A DNA stretch of 41,237 nucleotides from Pseudomonadota bacterium (GCA_021851345.1 JAJZEQ010000231.1:1-41237), one strand, 5' to 3'; positions 26,165 through 34,831 are shown, numbered from the stretch's first letter. Program-made: numbers and translations. The notes: a model not told the origin generated them from the letters alone.

Positions 26165-26911
26165 ATGGATTTTATCAAGAAATCAATTAAAGCCATTTTA
26201 AGGAATGTGTTCGGGATCGAGGTTTGTTGGATCAGGAATCTTCCCCCATCTGCGGCACAGGTCGCGGCAATGCAGATCGTCGCATCGCTGCGAAAATTCG
26301 AGATCGATTTGGTTTTGGACGTTGGAGCCAATAAAGGACAGTTTGCATCAGAAATACGCCAGTGCGGATATGCAGGCAGGATGGTGTCGTTCGAACCGCT
26401 TTCCCAGGCTCATGATGAATTGATGCAATCCAGTGCTGGCGATCCCCTGTGGAATGTTTACCCGCGATGTGCACTGGGTGATCATGACGGTGAAGTGGAA
26501 ATCAATATTGCAGGTAATTCTGAAAGTAGTTCCATCCTGCCCATGCTGGAATCGCATCAAAGTGCAGCACCCGAATCGGCCTATCAAGGGAAAGAGATCG
26601 TTCCGATAAAAGCACTGGATACCGTCGCTGGGCAATACTTGAAGGATGCGCGTGCCGCATTCCTGAAGATTGATACGCAGGGATTTGAATGGCAGGTGTT
26701 GGATGGCGCACGTGAAACATTGCCCTACGTCAAGGGGATATTGGTGGAACTGTCACTCGTGCCGCTTTACGAAGGGCAACATTTGTGGCGAGAAGTGATC
26801 GAGCGCCTTGAGGCTGAAGGTTTTGCCTTGTGGGCGTTCAAGCCGGTATTTTCTGATCAGGCTTCCGGGCGCACACTTCAGGTGGATGGAATTTTTTACC
26901 GAACTTCCTGA
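26165..26911 (+). CDS. FkbM-family methyltransferase
   Basis: A 248-residue O-methyltransferase. The SAM loop is IDLVLDVGANKGQFASEIR, followed by GRMVSFEPLSQAHDEL, NIAGNSESSSILPMLESH and the hallmark AAFLKIDTQGFEWQVLDGA. The C-terminal VDGIFYRTS ending is common in the family. ATG 26165 is preferred because AAGG lies eight bases upstream; ATG 26159 lies too close to that site. This is the third FkbM enzyme here and the closest to the standard form, so at least three methylation positions on the glycan are plausible. Confidence 0.9.
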   Translation: MDFIKKSIKAILRNVFGIEVCWIRNLPPSAAQVAAMQIVASLRKFEIDLVLDVGANKGQFASEIRQCGYAGRMVSFEPLSQAHDELMQSSAGDPLWNVYPRCALGDHDGEVEINIAGNSESSSILPMLESHQSAAPESAYQGKEIVPIKALDTVAGQYLKDARAAFLKIDTQGFEWQVLDGARETLPYVKGILVELSLVPLYEGQHLWREVIERLEAEGFALWAFKPVFSDQASGRTLQVDGIFYRTS

Positions 26912-27042
26912 ATATTGAATGGTGGCCCGGCGAGCATTACTCATAAAAGCCTTAGTAATGAGACATGAACCGCTGCACAGATGTTTACACAGGTGTATTC
27001 AGGTTAGATAGACTGTTTGTGATAAATGATTTATCCAGTGAA

Positions 27043-27858
27043 ATGAAAAGCAGCTCCCCTAAAATATCCATAGGGTTGGTTGTCTATAACGGGGCTGAGC
27101 ACATCAAATGTGCTTTGGACAGCATCGTAAGTCAGGCTTATAGGAACATCGAGCTGATTATTGTGGATGGGGGATCCACAGACAGTACCTTAAGCATATT
27201 GAGCGAATATTCGAATTACATCTCTGTGCTGGTCAGCGAACCGGATAAAGGGATATACGATGCGATGAACAAGGTTTGTTCGCTGGCAACTGGCGACTGG
27301 TTGATTTTCCTTGGATGCGATGATGAGCTGCTAGATGTACTCGGCAAGATAGCTGGGCTAATGATCGATCCTGATTCCGTTTATTACGGGGATGCAATTT
27401 TCCGTACCAGTGGCAATATCTATGGTGGAAAATTCTCGAAACGCAGGTTGGCACGACAGAATTTCTGCCATCAGGCGGTGTTCTATCCCAGGTCAGTTTA
27501 CAAAAAATATTCATACAGCTTGGACTATAAGTGGTTGGCGGATTACGCCTACAACATCAAGCTAGTTGGCATTGGGATTCCATTTGTTTATGTGAAAGAA
27601 GTTGTTTCTGTATATAACGACAAGGGTGGATCTTCGCAAGGGGACGCCGAGTTTGAGAAGAGAAAATTCAGTTTGATAAGCACATCATTCGGCTCAATGT
27701 ACGCGATGATTGAGATTCTAGGCCGGCAAATGGAAAGATTAAAAAAAGTGGTGGATATGGCCGTAAGCGCCATCGGGGTTGTGTTGAAGAGCGTACTTCC
27801 ATATACGTGTTGGAAATATTTTCAATCAGTGTGGAGAGAGTTACGAAAAAAATACTGA
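27043..27858 (+). CDS. GT2 glycosyltransferase (WcaE-like)
   Basis: A 271-residue GT-A enzyme. KISIGLVVYNGAEHIKCALD, IELIIVDGGSTDSTL, SEPDKGIYDAMNKVCSLATG and LGCDDELLD are the standard GT2 series, in the form seen in colanic acid WcaE-like transferases. QNFCHQAVFYPR and YKWLADYAYNIK follow in the second half. Start ATG 27043 places the first strand at residues 5-10; an ATG at 26965 would add 26 unlikely residues. Codon usage looks AT-richer than in the pse and rml genes. It is spaced from both neighbours, unlike the tightly overlapping genes upstream. Confidence 0.87.
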   Translation: MKSSSPKISIGLVVYNGAEHIKCALDSIVSQAYRNIELIIVDGGSTDSTLSILSEYSNYISVLVSEPDKGIYDAMNKVCSLATGDWLIFLGCDDELLDVLGKIAGLMIDPDSVYYGDAIFRTSGNIYGGKFSKRRLARQNFCHQAVFYPRSVYKKYSYSLDYKWLADYAYNIKLVGIGIPFVYVKEVVSVYNDKGGSSQGDAEFEKRKFSLISTSFGSMYAMIEILGRQMERLKKVVDMAVSAIGVVLKSVLPYTCWKYFQSVWRELRKKY

Positions 27859-28040
27859 TCAGGCCAGCGTAGCCAGACACCATGTGCTGATCAATAGGAA
27901 TTGTCACCTCAAGTTAATTGTACTGACTTAAGTTCATTGGCCAGGCAATAACTCTAAATTTTAGAAAAGTAGAATATCCTTGGGTGAAGTTTAACTTCAT
28001 GCATTTATGCGGCAATGCATATTTTCGCCGGAGATAACAA

Positions 28041-29030
28041 ATGAATAAAGAATTGATCAGTATTGTTATGGCTACTTTCAACGGTGAAAAATATCTGCGT
28101 AAGCAGCTGGATAGCATTCTTCAACAAACCTACCAGCAATTTGAGCTGATTGTGGTTGATGATGCATCATCAGATGAAACATTAGCTATCCTTAATGAAT
28201 ATTCGGCATTGGACGATCGTATTCATGTATTTCCCGCTGAGAAGAATATTGGATTGACCGCAAACTTTGAGCGGGGTCTTAGACTGGCTAAGGGCGAATT
28301 CATCGCGCTTTCTGACCAAGATGATATCTTTCGAAGAGACAAGATTGAACTACTACTAACTGCGTTGAAAGCCAATCCGAAGAGGGATTTGGTTTTGTCG
28401 GATCTATCTCTGATTGATGCAAATGATAATAATATTGCTCATTCCATGTGGCGCTATTCCAAGCTTAACCCTAAGCAGGGAAAGCCATTTCGCCGTCTAC
28501 TTTACGGTAATTATGCGACCGGGTGTGCGATGATGATCAGACGTCGGCTGTTGGATTATGCAATTCCCTTTCCTCCGGATTGCATTGTTCATGACTGGTG
28601 GCTTGCCGTTGTTGCTGCAAGTTCGAAGGCCGGGGGGATATGTTTGGTTAACAAACAGCTGACGGCCTATCGCCAGCATGCTTCGAACGTCCTAGGCACA
28701 AAGGAAGCGAATAAGTTGAAAATGGAAACCATCATTTCACGAATTACAGCCTCGCCAAGAGGCCGTGCTGGTTTTGAGAACAGGATGCGTCTATACAAGC
28801 TGGACTTGGATCGCTTAACAGGGTACTTACAAAGCTCGGCGTGGTCTTCAATAGACCGGGTGAGCATCGAAGAAAGCAGGACGCTATTTGTGGATTATGC
28901 GAGCGACGTTCATAGCGGTCTAATTAGCAGAATTTCAAAGCTTCCAAAAAGATTACGCCATGCCTGGATAACAGGCGGTGTTGTTTCCTGCTTGCCAGTA
29001 TTAATGCATACGATATCACCTTACAAGTAA
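28041..29030 (+). CDS. GT2 glycosyltransferase (rhamnosyltransferase-like)
   Basis: A 329-residue GT2 enzyme with ISIVMATFNGEKYLRKQLDS, ELIVVDDASSDETL, NIGLTANFERGLRLAKGEF and the ALSDQDDIFRRDKIE acceptor/metal site. NYATGCAMMIRRRLL and PFPPDCIVHDWWLAV complete a pattern common in O-antigen rhamnosyl- and related transferases. CGGAG lies eight bases before the ATG, and the 182-base gap upstream has a short hairpin TGAAGT-TTA-ACTTCA near 27985. dTDP-rhamnose from the rml genes is a plausible donor. It is similar in plan to the enzyme at 30343. Confidence 0.87.
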   Translation: MNKELISIVMATFNGEKYLRKQLDSILQQTYQQFELIVVDDASSDETLAILNEYSALDDRIHVFPAEKNIGLTANFERGLRLAKGEFIALSDQDDIFRRDKIELLLTALKANPKRDLVLSDLSLIDANDNNIAHSMWRYSKLNPKQGKPFRRLLYGNYATGCAMMIRRRLLDYAIPFPPDCIVHDWWLAVVAASSKAGGICLVNKQLTAYRQHASNVLGTKEANKLKMETIISRITASPRGRAGFENRMRLYKLDLDRLTGYLQSSAWSSIDRVSIEESRTLFVDYASDVHSGLISRISKLPKRLRHAWITGGVVSCLPVLMHTISPYK

Positions 29031-29132
29031 TTTACATTATGAAAAATGGTTATTACGGCGGGCGCGATATATGAACATTATTAGGTTTAAAAAACAATAC
29101 ATGCTCTGTGGCGAAGGAAAATTCTAGGATTG

Positions 29133-29402
29133 ATGTCCGCAGTGTATTTTCGTTTGACACATTTGTTGCCAATACATGCCAAATCATTTCAACACGTTGG
29201 AAGTTCATTGTGCGGAAAGTACGACATACAGATAGATGGGTCTAATCTGGTTTTCACTACCAAGGGAATATTCACCTTGTATCCGATACCAGGCCATCTC
29301 GACAATTGCAATTATGGTTTTACAACCGTCTGGGAAGGCGGTATCTATGAAGTGCGGACCTTCTTGTCCGATTGTTTGTCAATAGCAGAAAGAAGCGCAT
29401 GA
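29133..29402 (+). CDS. Hypothetical short frame of 89 residues
   Basis: It fills most of the 368-base gap between two GT2 genes. The product contains HVGSSLCGKYDIQIDGSNLV and a GIFTLYPIPGH segment and is not recognised. In its favour are the lack of any other explanation for the gap and the ATGA overlap of its stop with the next start at 29399. Against it are the missing ribosome-binding site and the absence of family motifs. It could be the remnant of a larger gene. The first 100 bases of the gap (29031-29130) show nothing. Confidence 0.3.
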   Translation: MSAVYFRLTHLLPIHAKSFQHVGSSLCGKYDIQIDGSNLVFTTKGIFTLYPIPGHLDNCNYGFTTVWEGGIYEVRTFLSDCLSIAERSA

Positions 29403-30325
29403 GTTGTTGTGCAATCATAGTCACATTTCATCCCGGTGCCGAGATAACTGAAAACATCGCCGCCCTGCATGGTCAGGTGGACGAAATTATCATTGTAGAT
29501 AACGGATCAGGTGATGATTCCACGGAGCTATTGGGACAACTGGCTCAACTGTCAGGTGTTAGCATTATCTACAATCAAGAAAACCTTGGAATTGCTGCGG
29601 CGTTGAATATGGGTGTAAGGCTAGCCAAAGCTGCAGGTCACCAATGGGTCGTGACATTCGACCAGGACAGCAAGGCGACGCCTGGCATGATCGGTGCAAT
29701 GCTGGATGCGTATGAAGCCTATCCAGAAAAGAAAAAGGTTGCCAGCCTGTCTCCCCGATATTGGCATAAGAGTACAGGGGAGATTTATGGCAACAGCCCC
29801 GATGCGCCTGACAAAGAGGTCTTGCCATACGCAGAAGTGCTAGTGGTGATGACCTCGGGAAATTTGATCAAGTCGAGTATCTTTGACGTGGTCGGCTATT
29901 TTAATGAGGATCTTTTCATTGACTATGTGGACAATGAATATTGCCTGCGGTGTTCTGTCCATGGTTATAGAATACTTGAGGTAAAAAATGCCATTCTGGA
30001 GCATTCCATAGGCTATCCTACCCAGCATAAATTTTTATGGAAAACCCCAATCGCCAGCAATCATAGCGCGCTACGACGTTACTACATTGCACGTAATAGC
30101 ATTTATACCTATAGGAAATTTATGTTTACTCACCCAATGTGGATGCTGAAAGATGCATACGGCTTATTGAAAGTGGTTGCTGTTGTAGTCCTGTTCGATA
30201 CGAATCGAAGGCAAAAGTTGGCAGCGATCATTAGAGGGGTTATTCATGGGTTGTCCGGAAGGATGGGCAAGTTTAACGGGCCAGGCCAAGCTTCAGGCCG
30301 TCTTCCGAATACACCGTTTAACTAA
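29399..30325 (+). CDS. GT2 glycosyltransferase (rhamnosyltransferase-like, RhlC/RfbN type)
   Basis: A 308-residue GT2 enzyme. CAIIVTFHPGAEITENIAAL, DEIIIVDNGSGDDSTELL, NQENLGIAAALNMGVRLA and VVTFDQDSKATPGMIGAM are the conserved blocks of rhamnosyltransferases. FNEDLFIDYVDNEYCLR and LEHSIGYPTQH follow as expected, the latter with the conserved His. A hydrophobic stretch near residue 265 (LKVVAVVVLF) may touch the membrane. The ATG at 29399 has AGAAAGAAG upstream. Together with the two neighbouring GT2 enzymes it suggests several rhamnose or deoxyhexose residues in the glycan. Confidence 0.88.
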   Translation: MSCCAIIVTFHPGAEITENIAALHGQVDEIIIVDNGSGDDSTELLGQLAQLSGVSIIYNQENLGIAAALNMGVRLAKAAGHQWVVTFDQDSKATPGMIGAMLDAYEAYPEKKKVASLSPRYWHKSTGEIYGNSPDAPDKEVLPYAEVLVVMTSGNLIKSSIFDVVGYFNEDLFIDYVDNEYCLRCSVHGYRILEVKNAILEHSIGYPTQHKFLWKTPIASNHSALRRYYIARNSIYTYRKFMFTHPMWMLKDAYGLLKVVAVVVLFDTNRRQKLAAIIRGVIHGLSGRMGKFNGPGQASGRLPNTPFN

Positions 30326-30342
30326 AAGCAAAATATTACCCA

Positions 30343-31278
30343 ATGCCTTTAGGTATAGCTAAGCCAGCCAAGGTGACGGTGTTGCTTTCCACATACAATG
30401 GGAGCAAGTTTCTTGAGGAACAGCTCAATTCGTTGTATCAACAAACATACCCCGATATCAGGATTTTGGTGCGTGACGACGGGTCGGTAGATTCAACCAG
30501 AAGCATTCTGGACAACGAACAAGCTAAGGGCCGTATAGAAATATTGGCAGGACACAACAACCTCGGCCCGGCCCTCAGCTTTTTTGAATTGCTGCGGAGT
30601 GCCGCATCGACAGGCACAGAATACGTTGCTTTTTGCGATCAGGATGACGTTTGGCTTCCTGAAAAGATTGCGCATGCAGTCTTGGCTCTAACTGGAGTCA
30701 CAGGCAACAGTCCGGCAATGTATTGCTCAAGGTCGGAAATCGTTGATGAGCATCTGGAACATATCGGATATACGGAGTTGCCCGGAAAAATCGGCTTCGG
30801 CAATGCATTGGTCGAAAATGCAGCTACCGGCTGTACGATCGTGCTCAACCGGAAAGCCGTCGAGCTGGTAGTTGAGCACCTGCCGGCAAAGGTGCTGATG
30901 CATGATTGGTGGTGCTATCTGGTGATGGCTTGTTTCGGTGAAATCGTTTTTAGTGCGTGTCCCGACATCCGGTATCGCCAACATGGAAACAACACGGTTG
31001 GTATAGCATCGAACATGCTTTACCGATTAGGAAGAAAATTGCGCAGGTTTTTTGGGAGTGGGGAAGGCCGGCAATGGATGAGTGAACAGGCTATATCCTT
31101 GCTGAATGCGTTCGGGGACAAAATCCCGCACTCTCGTAGAGCCGTTCTCAACAAGTTCGTCGGGGCAAAATCATCATTGCGCTGCCGGTTTCAGTTAGTC
31201 TTTTCGGGGGATATTTGGCGAAAAAATTGGTTCGATGATCTGGCGTTGCGAATTCTTATATTGATTAACCGATTTTAA
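30343..31278 (+). CDS. GT2 glycosyltransferase (rhamnosyltransferase-like)
   Basis: A 311-residue GT2 enzyme with VTVLLSTYNGSKFLEEQLNS, IRILVRDDGSVDSTRSIL, NLGPALSFFELL and the AFCDQDDVWLPEKIA motif. NAATGCTIVLNRKAVELV and VLMHDWWCYLVMACF complete the same layout as the gene at 28041, so the two are probably distant paralogues. FSACPDIRYRQHGNNTVG is the usual C-terminal core end. There is no strong ribosome-binding site. The 110-base gap after it contains a small TTGTGC-TTAC-GCACAA hairpin at 31331-31346 with no following T run. Confidence 0.88.
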   Translation: MPLGIAKPAKVTVLLSTYNGSKFLEEQLNSLYQQTYPDIRILVRDDGSVDSTRSILDNEQAKGRIEILAGHNNLGPALSFFELLRSAASTGTEYVAFCDQDDVWLPEKIAHAVLALTGVTGNSPAMYCSRSEIVDEHLEHIGYTELPGKIGFGNALVENAATGCTIVLNRKAVELVVEHLPAKVLMHDWWCYLVMACFGEIVFSACPDIRYRQHGNNTVGIASNMLYRLGRKLRRFFGSGEGRQWMSEQAISLLNAFGDKIPHSRRAVLNKFVGAKSSLRCRFQLVFSGDIWRKNWFDDLALRILILINRF

Positions 31279-31388
31279 CCCTGATGGTCATTAGAACTCC
31301 GCCTCTACCCGGCGCGTGAATGACGCAGTTTTGTGCTTACGCACAATATGGGATTAAATCATCCTTTGCGTAGGCATCGTGAGCTGAA

Positions 31389-32549
31389 ATGAAAAAACTT
31401 TGTTTTGTCGCAACCATACCCGCCGTTGTTCATGCCTTTTTGCGGGGACATATTCAAGCGGCTGCAGAAAAATATCAGGTAACTGTTGTATGCAATTCTG
31501 CTGACGAGCACTTGCTTGAGGGCCTGAACGCCCGATTTGTTCTGCTGCCCATAGAGCGCAAACCATCACTCTGGAAAGACACTCTGGTCCTGTTTCAATT
31601 ATTCAGGCTGTTCCGGCGTGAACGATTCGATATAGTGCATAGCCATATGCCAAAGACCGGGTTGCTCGGGATGTTGGCCGCACGGATGGCCGGCATACCG
31701 ATACGCATCAACACCTTCCACGGCGAGGTGTGGGCAACGCGAAGCGGCGTGCGGCGTGCAGCACTCAAGCTGTTCGACAGATTGGTCGGAGCACTTGCAA
31801 CAGACATCCTGGCGGTCAGCCCATCGCAAAAGATATTCCTGGAGAGCGAGGGCGTTTTGTCGCCGGGCAAGGCAATGGTGATCGGGGCGGGTTCGATCTG
31901 TGGTATCGACGCGGCGCGATTTCATCCGGACGAGGCGATGAAGAAGTCAGTACGCCATGAATTGGCCATTGCCCGGGATGACACGGTGATTTTGTTTGTC
32001 GGACGCCTCAATCGCGACAAGGGCGTGCTGGATATGGCAGCAGCATTTGATGCGATTGCGAAAGACAACCCGGATGTGGTGCTGTTGCTGGTGGGTTCTG
32101 AGGAAGACGTGGCGTTCAGCCGTATTCAGGAAATCTGCGATGCGGTAAGTGAGCGCCTTCGGCATGTGAGTTTTACGCCTGCGCCGGAACGTTACATGGC
32201 GGCGGCAGACATATATTGCTTGCCGAGTTATCGCGAGGGGTTTGGCATGACCATTATCGAGGCGGCGGCGTGCGCAGTACCCACCGTGGCTACACGTATA
32301 TATGGCATTACAGATGCAGTGGCAGAGGGCAAAACCGGCTTGCTGTACCCGGTTGGCGATGTGGCGGCCCTGACGCAAAACCTGTTAAAGCTGATTGCAG
32401 AAAAAGACTTGCGGAAACAGATGGGAATTGCGGCCCGCCAACGAGCAATGGAACTGTTCCCCAGCGAAAAAATCATCCGCGAGACGATGATGATGTACGA
32501 CGGATTGCTTGAAGAACGCCGCAGGAAGAAAGACAAAAAACATGATTGA
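31389..32549 (+). CDS. GT4 glycosyltransferase
   Basis: A 386-residue GT-B enzyme. The N-terminal KKLCFVATIPAVVHAFLRGH and FDIVHSHMPKTGLLGMLAAR, with RINTFHGEVW, match the acceptor domain of GT4. ILFVGRLNRDKGVLDMAAAF and PSYREGFGMTIIEAAACAVP with the E-x7-E donor motif match the second domain. Such enzymes commonly use UDP- or GDP-sugars in O-antigen and N-glycan assembly, for example PglA-like. The start follows a purine-rich stretch. The end overlaps the SDR at 32542, and the pair strongly resembles the GT4 plus WbpV-like epimerase pairs seen at the start of O-antigen assembly. Confidence 0.92.
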   Translation: MKKLCFVATIPAVVHAFLRGHIQAAAEKYQVTVVCNSADEHLLEGLNARFVLLPIERKPSLWKDTLVLFQLFRLFRRERFDIVHSHMPKTGLLGMLAARMAGIPIRINTFHGEVWATRSGVRRAALKLFDRLVGALATDILAVSPSQKIFLESEGVLSPGKAMVIGAGSICGIDAARFHPDEAMKKSVRHELAIARDDTVILFVGRLNRDKGVLDMAAAFDAIAKDNPDVVLLLVGSEEDVAFSRIQEICDAVSERLRHVSFTPAPERYMAAADIYCLPSYREGFGMTIIEAAACAVPTVATRIYGITDAVAEGKTGLLYPVGDVAALTQNLLKLIAEKDLRKQMGIAARQRAMELFPSEKIIRETMMMYDGLLEERRRKKDKKHD

Positions 32550-33573
32550 CCGCGACAATAGGCGCGTGCTGGTCACCGGAGGCAATGGCTTTGTAGGCCG
32601 GTCGCTGTGCGAAGAATTGCTGCATAGGGGATATCAGGTCAGGGCGGCCGTGCGCGCGCCTGGCCGGTTTCCAGCGGACATGGAAGCGGTGGCAGTCGGC
32701 GAGATTGATGGCGGGACGGATTGGGCCGATGCGCTGCGCGATGTGGATACCGTCATTCATCTCGCCGCGCGGGTACATGTGATGAAAGATTCCTCTGCCG
32801 ATCCGCTGGCGGAATTCCTCAGGGTCAATCTGCACGGCACGGAAAATCTTGCGCGGCAGGCGGCGCGCACCGGGGTCAATCGCCTGGTCTACGTGAGCTC
32901 GGTCAAGGTGAACGGGGAAAGCACCTCCGCTTCTGACACCCTCTCCCCTGGCCCCTCCCCCGTAAGCGGGATAGGGGAGCAAAATATTTTTACCGAATCG
33001 GATAATCCCAATCCACAAGACCCCTATGGTGTGTCCAAGTGGCAGGCCGAACAAGCCTTGCGGCACATCGCGCAGGAAACCGGTCTGGAGATCGTGATCG
33101 TGCGCCCGCCGCTGGTGTATGGCCCGGGCGTGAAAGGGAACTTCATCAGCCTGCTGGCCGCGATAGACAAAGGGGTGCCGTTGCCGCTAGCGGGTGCGCG
33201 CAATGCGCGTAGCCTGGTGTATGTGGGCAATCTGGTCGATGCGCTGATCGCCTGCGCGACGCATCCCGCCGCCTCCGGGCAGACCTATCTGGTTAGTGAT
33301 GGCGAGGATGTCTCGACAGCTCGGCTGGTCGAAAAGATCGCCAGCGCATTGGGACGCAACAGTCGCTCATTCTATTTTCCGCCCGTGCTGTTGCGCGCTG
33401 CGGCAACCTTGCTGGGGCGGGCAGGGCAGATGGACAGATTGTTCGGTTCGTTGCGCGTCAGCGATAAAAAAATACGCGGCGAACTGAGCTGGTCTCCGCC
33501 GTATACGCTGGAGCAGGGCTTGCGCGAAACAACCGTATGGTATTGCGCTCGCCAATCACGACGCGTTTCCTGA
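32542..33573 (+). CDS. NAD-dependent SDR epimerase/reductase (WbpV/GalE-like), with an in-frame repeat
   Basis: A 343-residue extended SDR. VLVTGGNGFVGRSLCEELLH is the cofactor loop, IHLAARVHVMKDSS follows, YVSSVKVNGE carries the catalytic Ser region and PYGVSKWQAEQAL carries Tyr-x3-Lys. This matches the family that includes 4-epimerases and 4-reductases of UDP-HexNAc sugars such as WbpV and UDP-QuiNAc synthesis enzymes. Between VNGEST and TESDNPNPQ it has about 20 extra residues including SDTLSPGPSPVSGIGEQN, encoded by a dispersed GC-rich repeat. The insertion lies in a loop between the Ser and Tyr motifs and keeps the frame. Start ATG 32542 overlaps the GT4 stop. Confidence 0.88.
   Translation: MIDRDNRRVLVTGGNGFVGRSLCEELLHRGYQVRAAVRAPGRFPADMEAVAVGEIDGGTDWADALRDVDTVIHLAARVHVMKDSSADPLAEFLRVNLHGTENLARQAARTGVNRLVYVSSVKVNGESTSASDTLSPGPSPVSGIGEQNIFTESDNPNPQDPYGVSKWQAEQALRHIAQETGLEIVIVRPPLVYGPGVKGNFISLLAAIDKGVPLPLAGARNARSLVYVGNLVDALIACATHPAASGQTYLVSDGEDVSTARLVEKIASALGRNSRSFYFPPVLLRAAATLLGRAGQMDRLFGSLRVSDKKIRGELSWSPPYTLEQGLRETTVWYCARQSRRVS
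32937..32980. repeat. CCCTCTCC-type palindrome inside an SDR gene
   Basis: ACCCTCTCCCCTGGCC, then CCTCCCCCGTAAGCGGG and ATAGGGGAG form an imperfect hairpin of the same family as the intergenic repeats at 2369-2408, 5209-5250 and 39477-39511. It is read in frame as LSPGPSPVSGIGE. Confidence 0.8.
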
Positions 33574-33627
33574 GCCGGATTGGTTAAAGAAGGCAGCAGC
33601 AGCAGCCATTGCATTGTATGTGTGAAT

Positions 33628-33669
33628 ATCCTTGCAATTAATGGAATTACTTTCCATAATTGCAAGGAT
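33628..33669. repeat. Palindrome overlapping the start of the DUF4143 ATPase gene
   Basis: The left arm (33628-33646) begins ATCCTTGCAATT and the right arm (33652-33669) ends AATTGCAAGGAT, with a five-base loop and one bulged base. The right arm includes the first two bases of the ATG at 33668. The outer ATCCTTG / CAAGGAT core recurs in the palindrome after the gene. Confidence 0.9.
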
Positions 33670-34831
33670 GATTAGTCGGATTATTTATCCTCAGCTCCTG
33701 AATGCAGTTGCTCATTCCCCTGCAGTGGCACTGCTCGGTCCACGCCAGGTGGGGAAAACAACACTGGCGCTGGAAATCGGTCAGAGCCACAACGCGATTT
33801 ATCTTGACCTCGAGTCCGAGCAGGATCGCGCCAAGCTCGCTCAACCCGAGCTTTATCTTTCGGACCATCAGGGCAGGTTGGTGATCATTGATGAGGTTCA
33901 CCGTGCCCCAGGTCTTTTCCCTGTGCTGCGGGGTCTCATCGACCGGGGGCGCAGAGCCGGACGAAAATCCGGGCAATATCTGTTATTGGGATCGGCCTCG
34001 CTCGATCTGCTCAAACAATCCGGTGAAACGTTGGCGGGCCGTATTGCATATCTGGAGCTTGCGCCTTTTAACGTGTTGGAAACGCGGAAACTGCCGCCAG
34101 ACGATCTGTGGGTGCGCGGCGGCTTTCCGGAAAGTCTGCTTGCTTCCAATGCCACACGAAGCCTGCGCTGGCGGCAGGATTTTATTCGAACCTATCTGGA
34201 GCGGGATATCCCACAGTTTGGTCCGCGCATTGCAGCTGAAACCTTGCGCCGCTTCTGGAGCATGCTGGCACACTATCAGGGAGGATTGCTCAACACAGCG
34301 CAATTAGCCCGCAATCTGGGTGTAGATGCAAAAACTGCTGGAGGCTATCTTGATTTGCTCGTTGATTTGTTGCTCGTGCGCCGCCTGCCTCCCTGGCATG
34401 CAAATCTGGGCAAGCGGCTCGTTAAATCCCCCAAGGTCTATGTGCGCGACAGCGGCCTTGTCCATGCATTGCTCAATATAGCGGACAAGGAAGCGCTGCT
34501 CGCTCATCCCGTTGTCGGGCAGAGTTGGGAGTGTTTCGTAATCGAAAATCTGCTTGTTTGTGTTGCAGCCAAAGCACAGGGTTTTTTTTACCGTACCAGC
34601 GGCGGGGCAGAGATTGATTTGTTGCTGTCATGGCCGGATGGAAGTCTATGGGCCATCGAGATTAAGCGCAGCCTGAGCCCCAAGTTGGAGCGGGGTTTTC
34701 ATGCCGCCTGCGCAGACCTTGCGCCTATCCGGAAGTTTGTGGTCTATCCCGGCGCAGAGCGCTATCGCCTTGCGGCGGATATTGAGGCGATTTCCCTGGA
34801 GGATATGGCCTCTGAATTGGTTGCAACTTGA
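33668..34831 (+). CDS. AAA-family ATPase with DUF4143 domain
   Basis: A 387-residue protein of the AAA_14-DUF4143 family. Walker A is GPRQVGKT at residues 24-31, Walker B is LVIIDEVHR with Asp75-Glu76, GSASLDLLKQSGETLAGRI forms the sensor region, and LWVRGGFPESLLA and FIRTYLERDIPQFG lead into the C-terminal part. That part has FVIENLL and SGGAEIDLLLSW followed by AIEIKRSLSP, which resembles a PD-(D/E)xK nuclease-like core (E-ID-EIK). The cellular role of this family is not established. The start is uncertain: ATG 33668 lies inside a palindrome and lacks a spaced ribosome-binding site, and ATG 33641 lies in the loop side of it. The gene interrupts the sugar genes and looks like an acquired unit. 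Confidence 0.88.
   Translation: MISRIIYPQLLNAVAHSPAVALLGPRQVGKTTLALEIGQSHNAIYLDLESEQDRAKLAQPELYLSDHQGRLVIIDEVHRAPGLFPVLRGLIDRGRRAGRKSGQYLLLGSASLDLLKQSGETLAGRIAYLELAPFNVLETRKLPPDDLWVRGGFPESLLASNATRSLRWRQDFIRTYLERDIPQFGPRIAAETLRRFWSMLAHYQGGLLNTAQLARNLGVDAKTAGGYLDLLVDLLLVRRLPPWHANLGKRLVKSPKVYVRDSGLVHALLNIADKEALLAHPVVGQSWECFVIENLLVCVAAKAQGFFYRTSGGAEIDLLLSWPDGSLWAIEIKRSLSPKLERGFHAACADLAPIRKFVVYPGAERYRLAADIEAISLEDMASELVAT

Noticed and set aside
31331-31346. Hairpin TTGTGC-TTAC-GCACAA after a GT2 gene as a terminator
   Set aside because: The stem is only six pairs and no T run follows on the plus strand.
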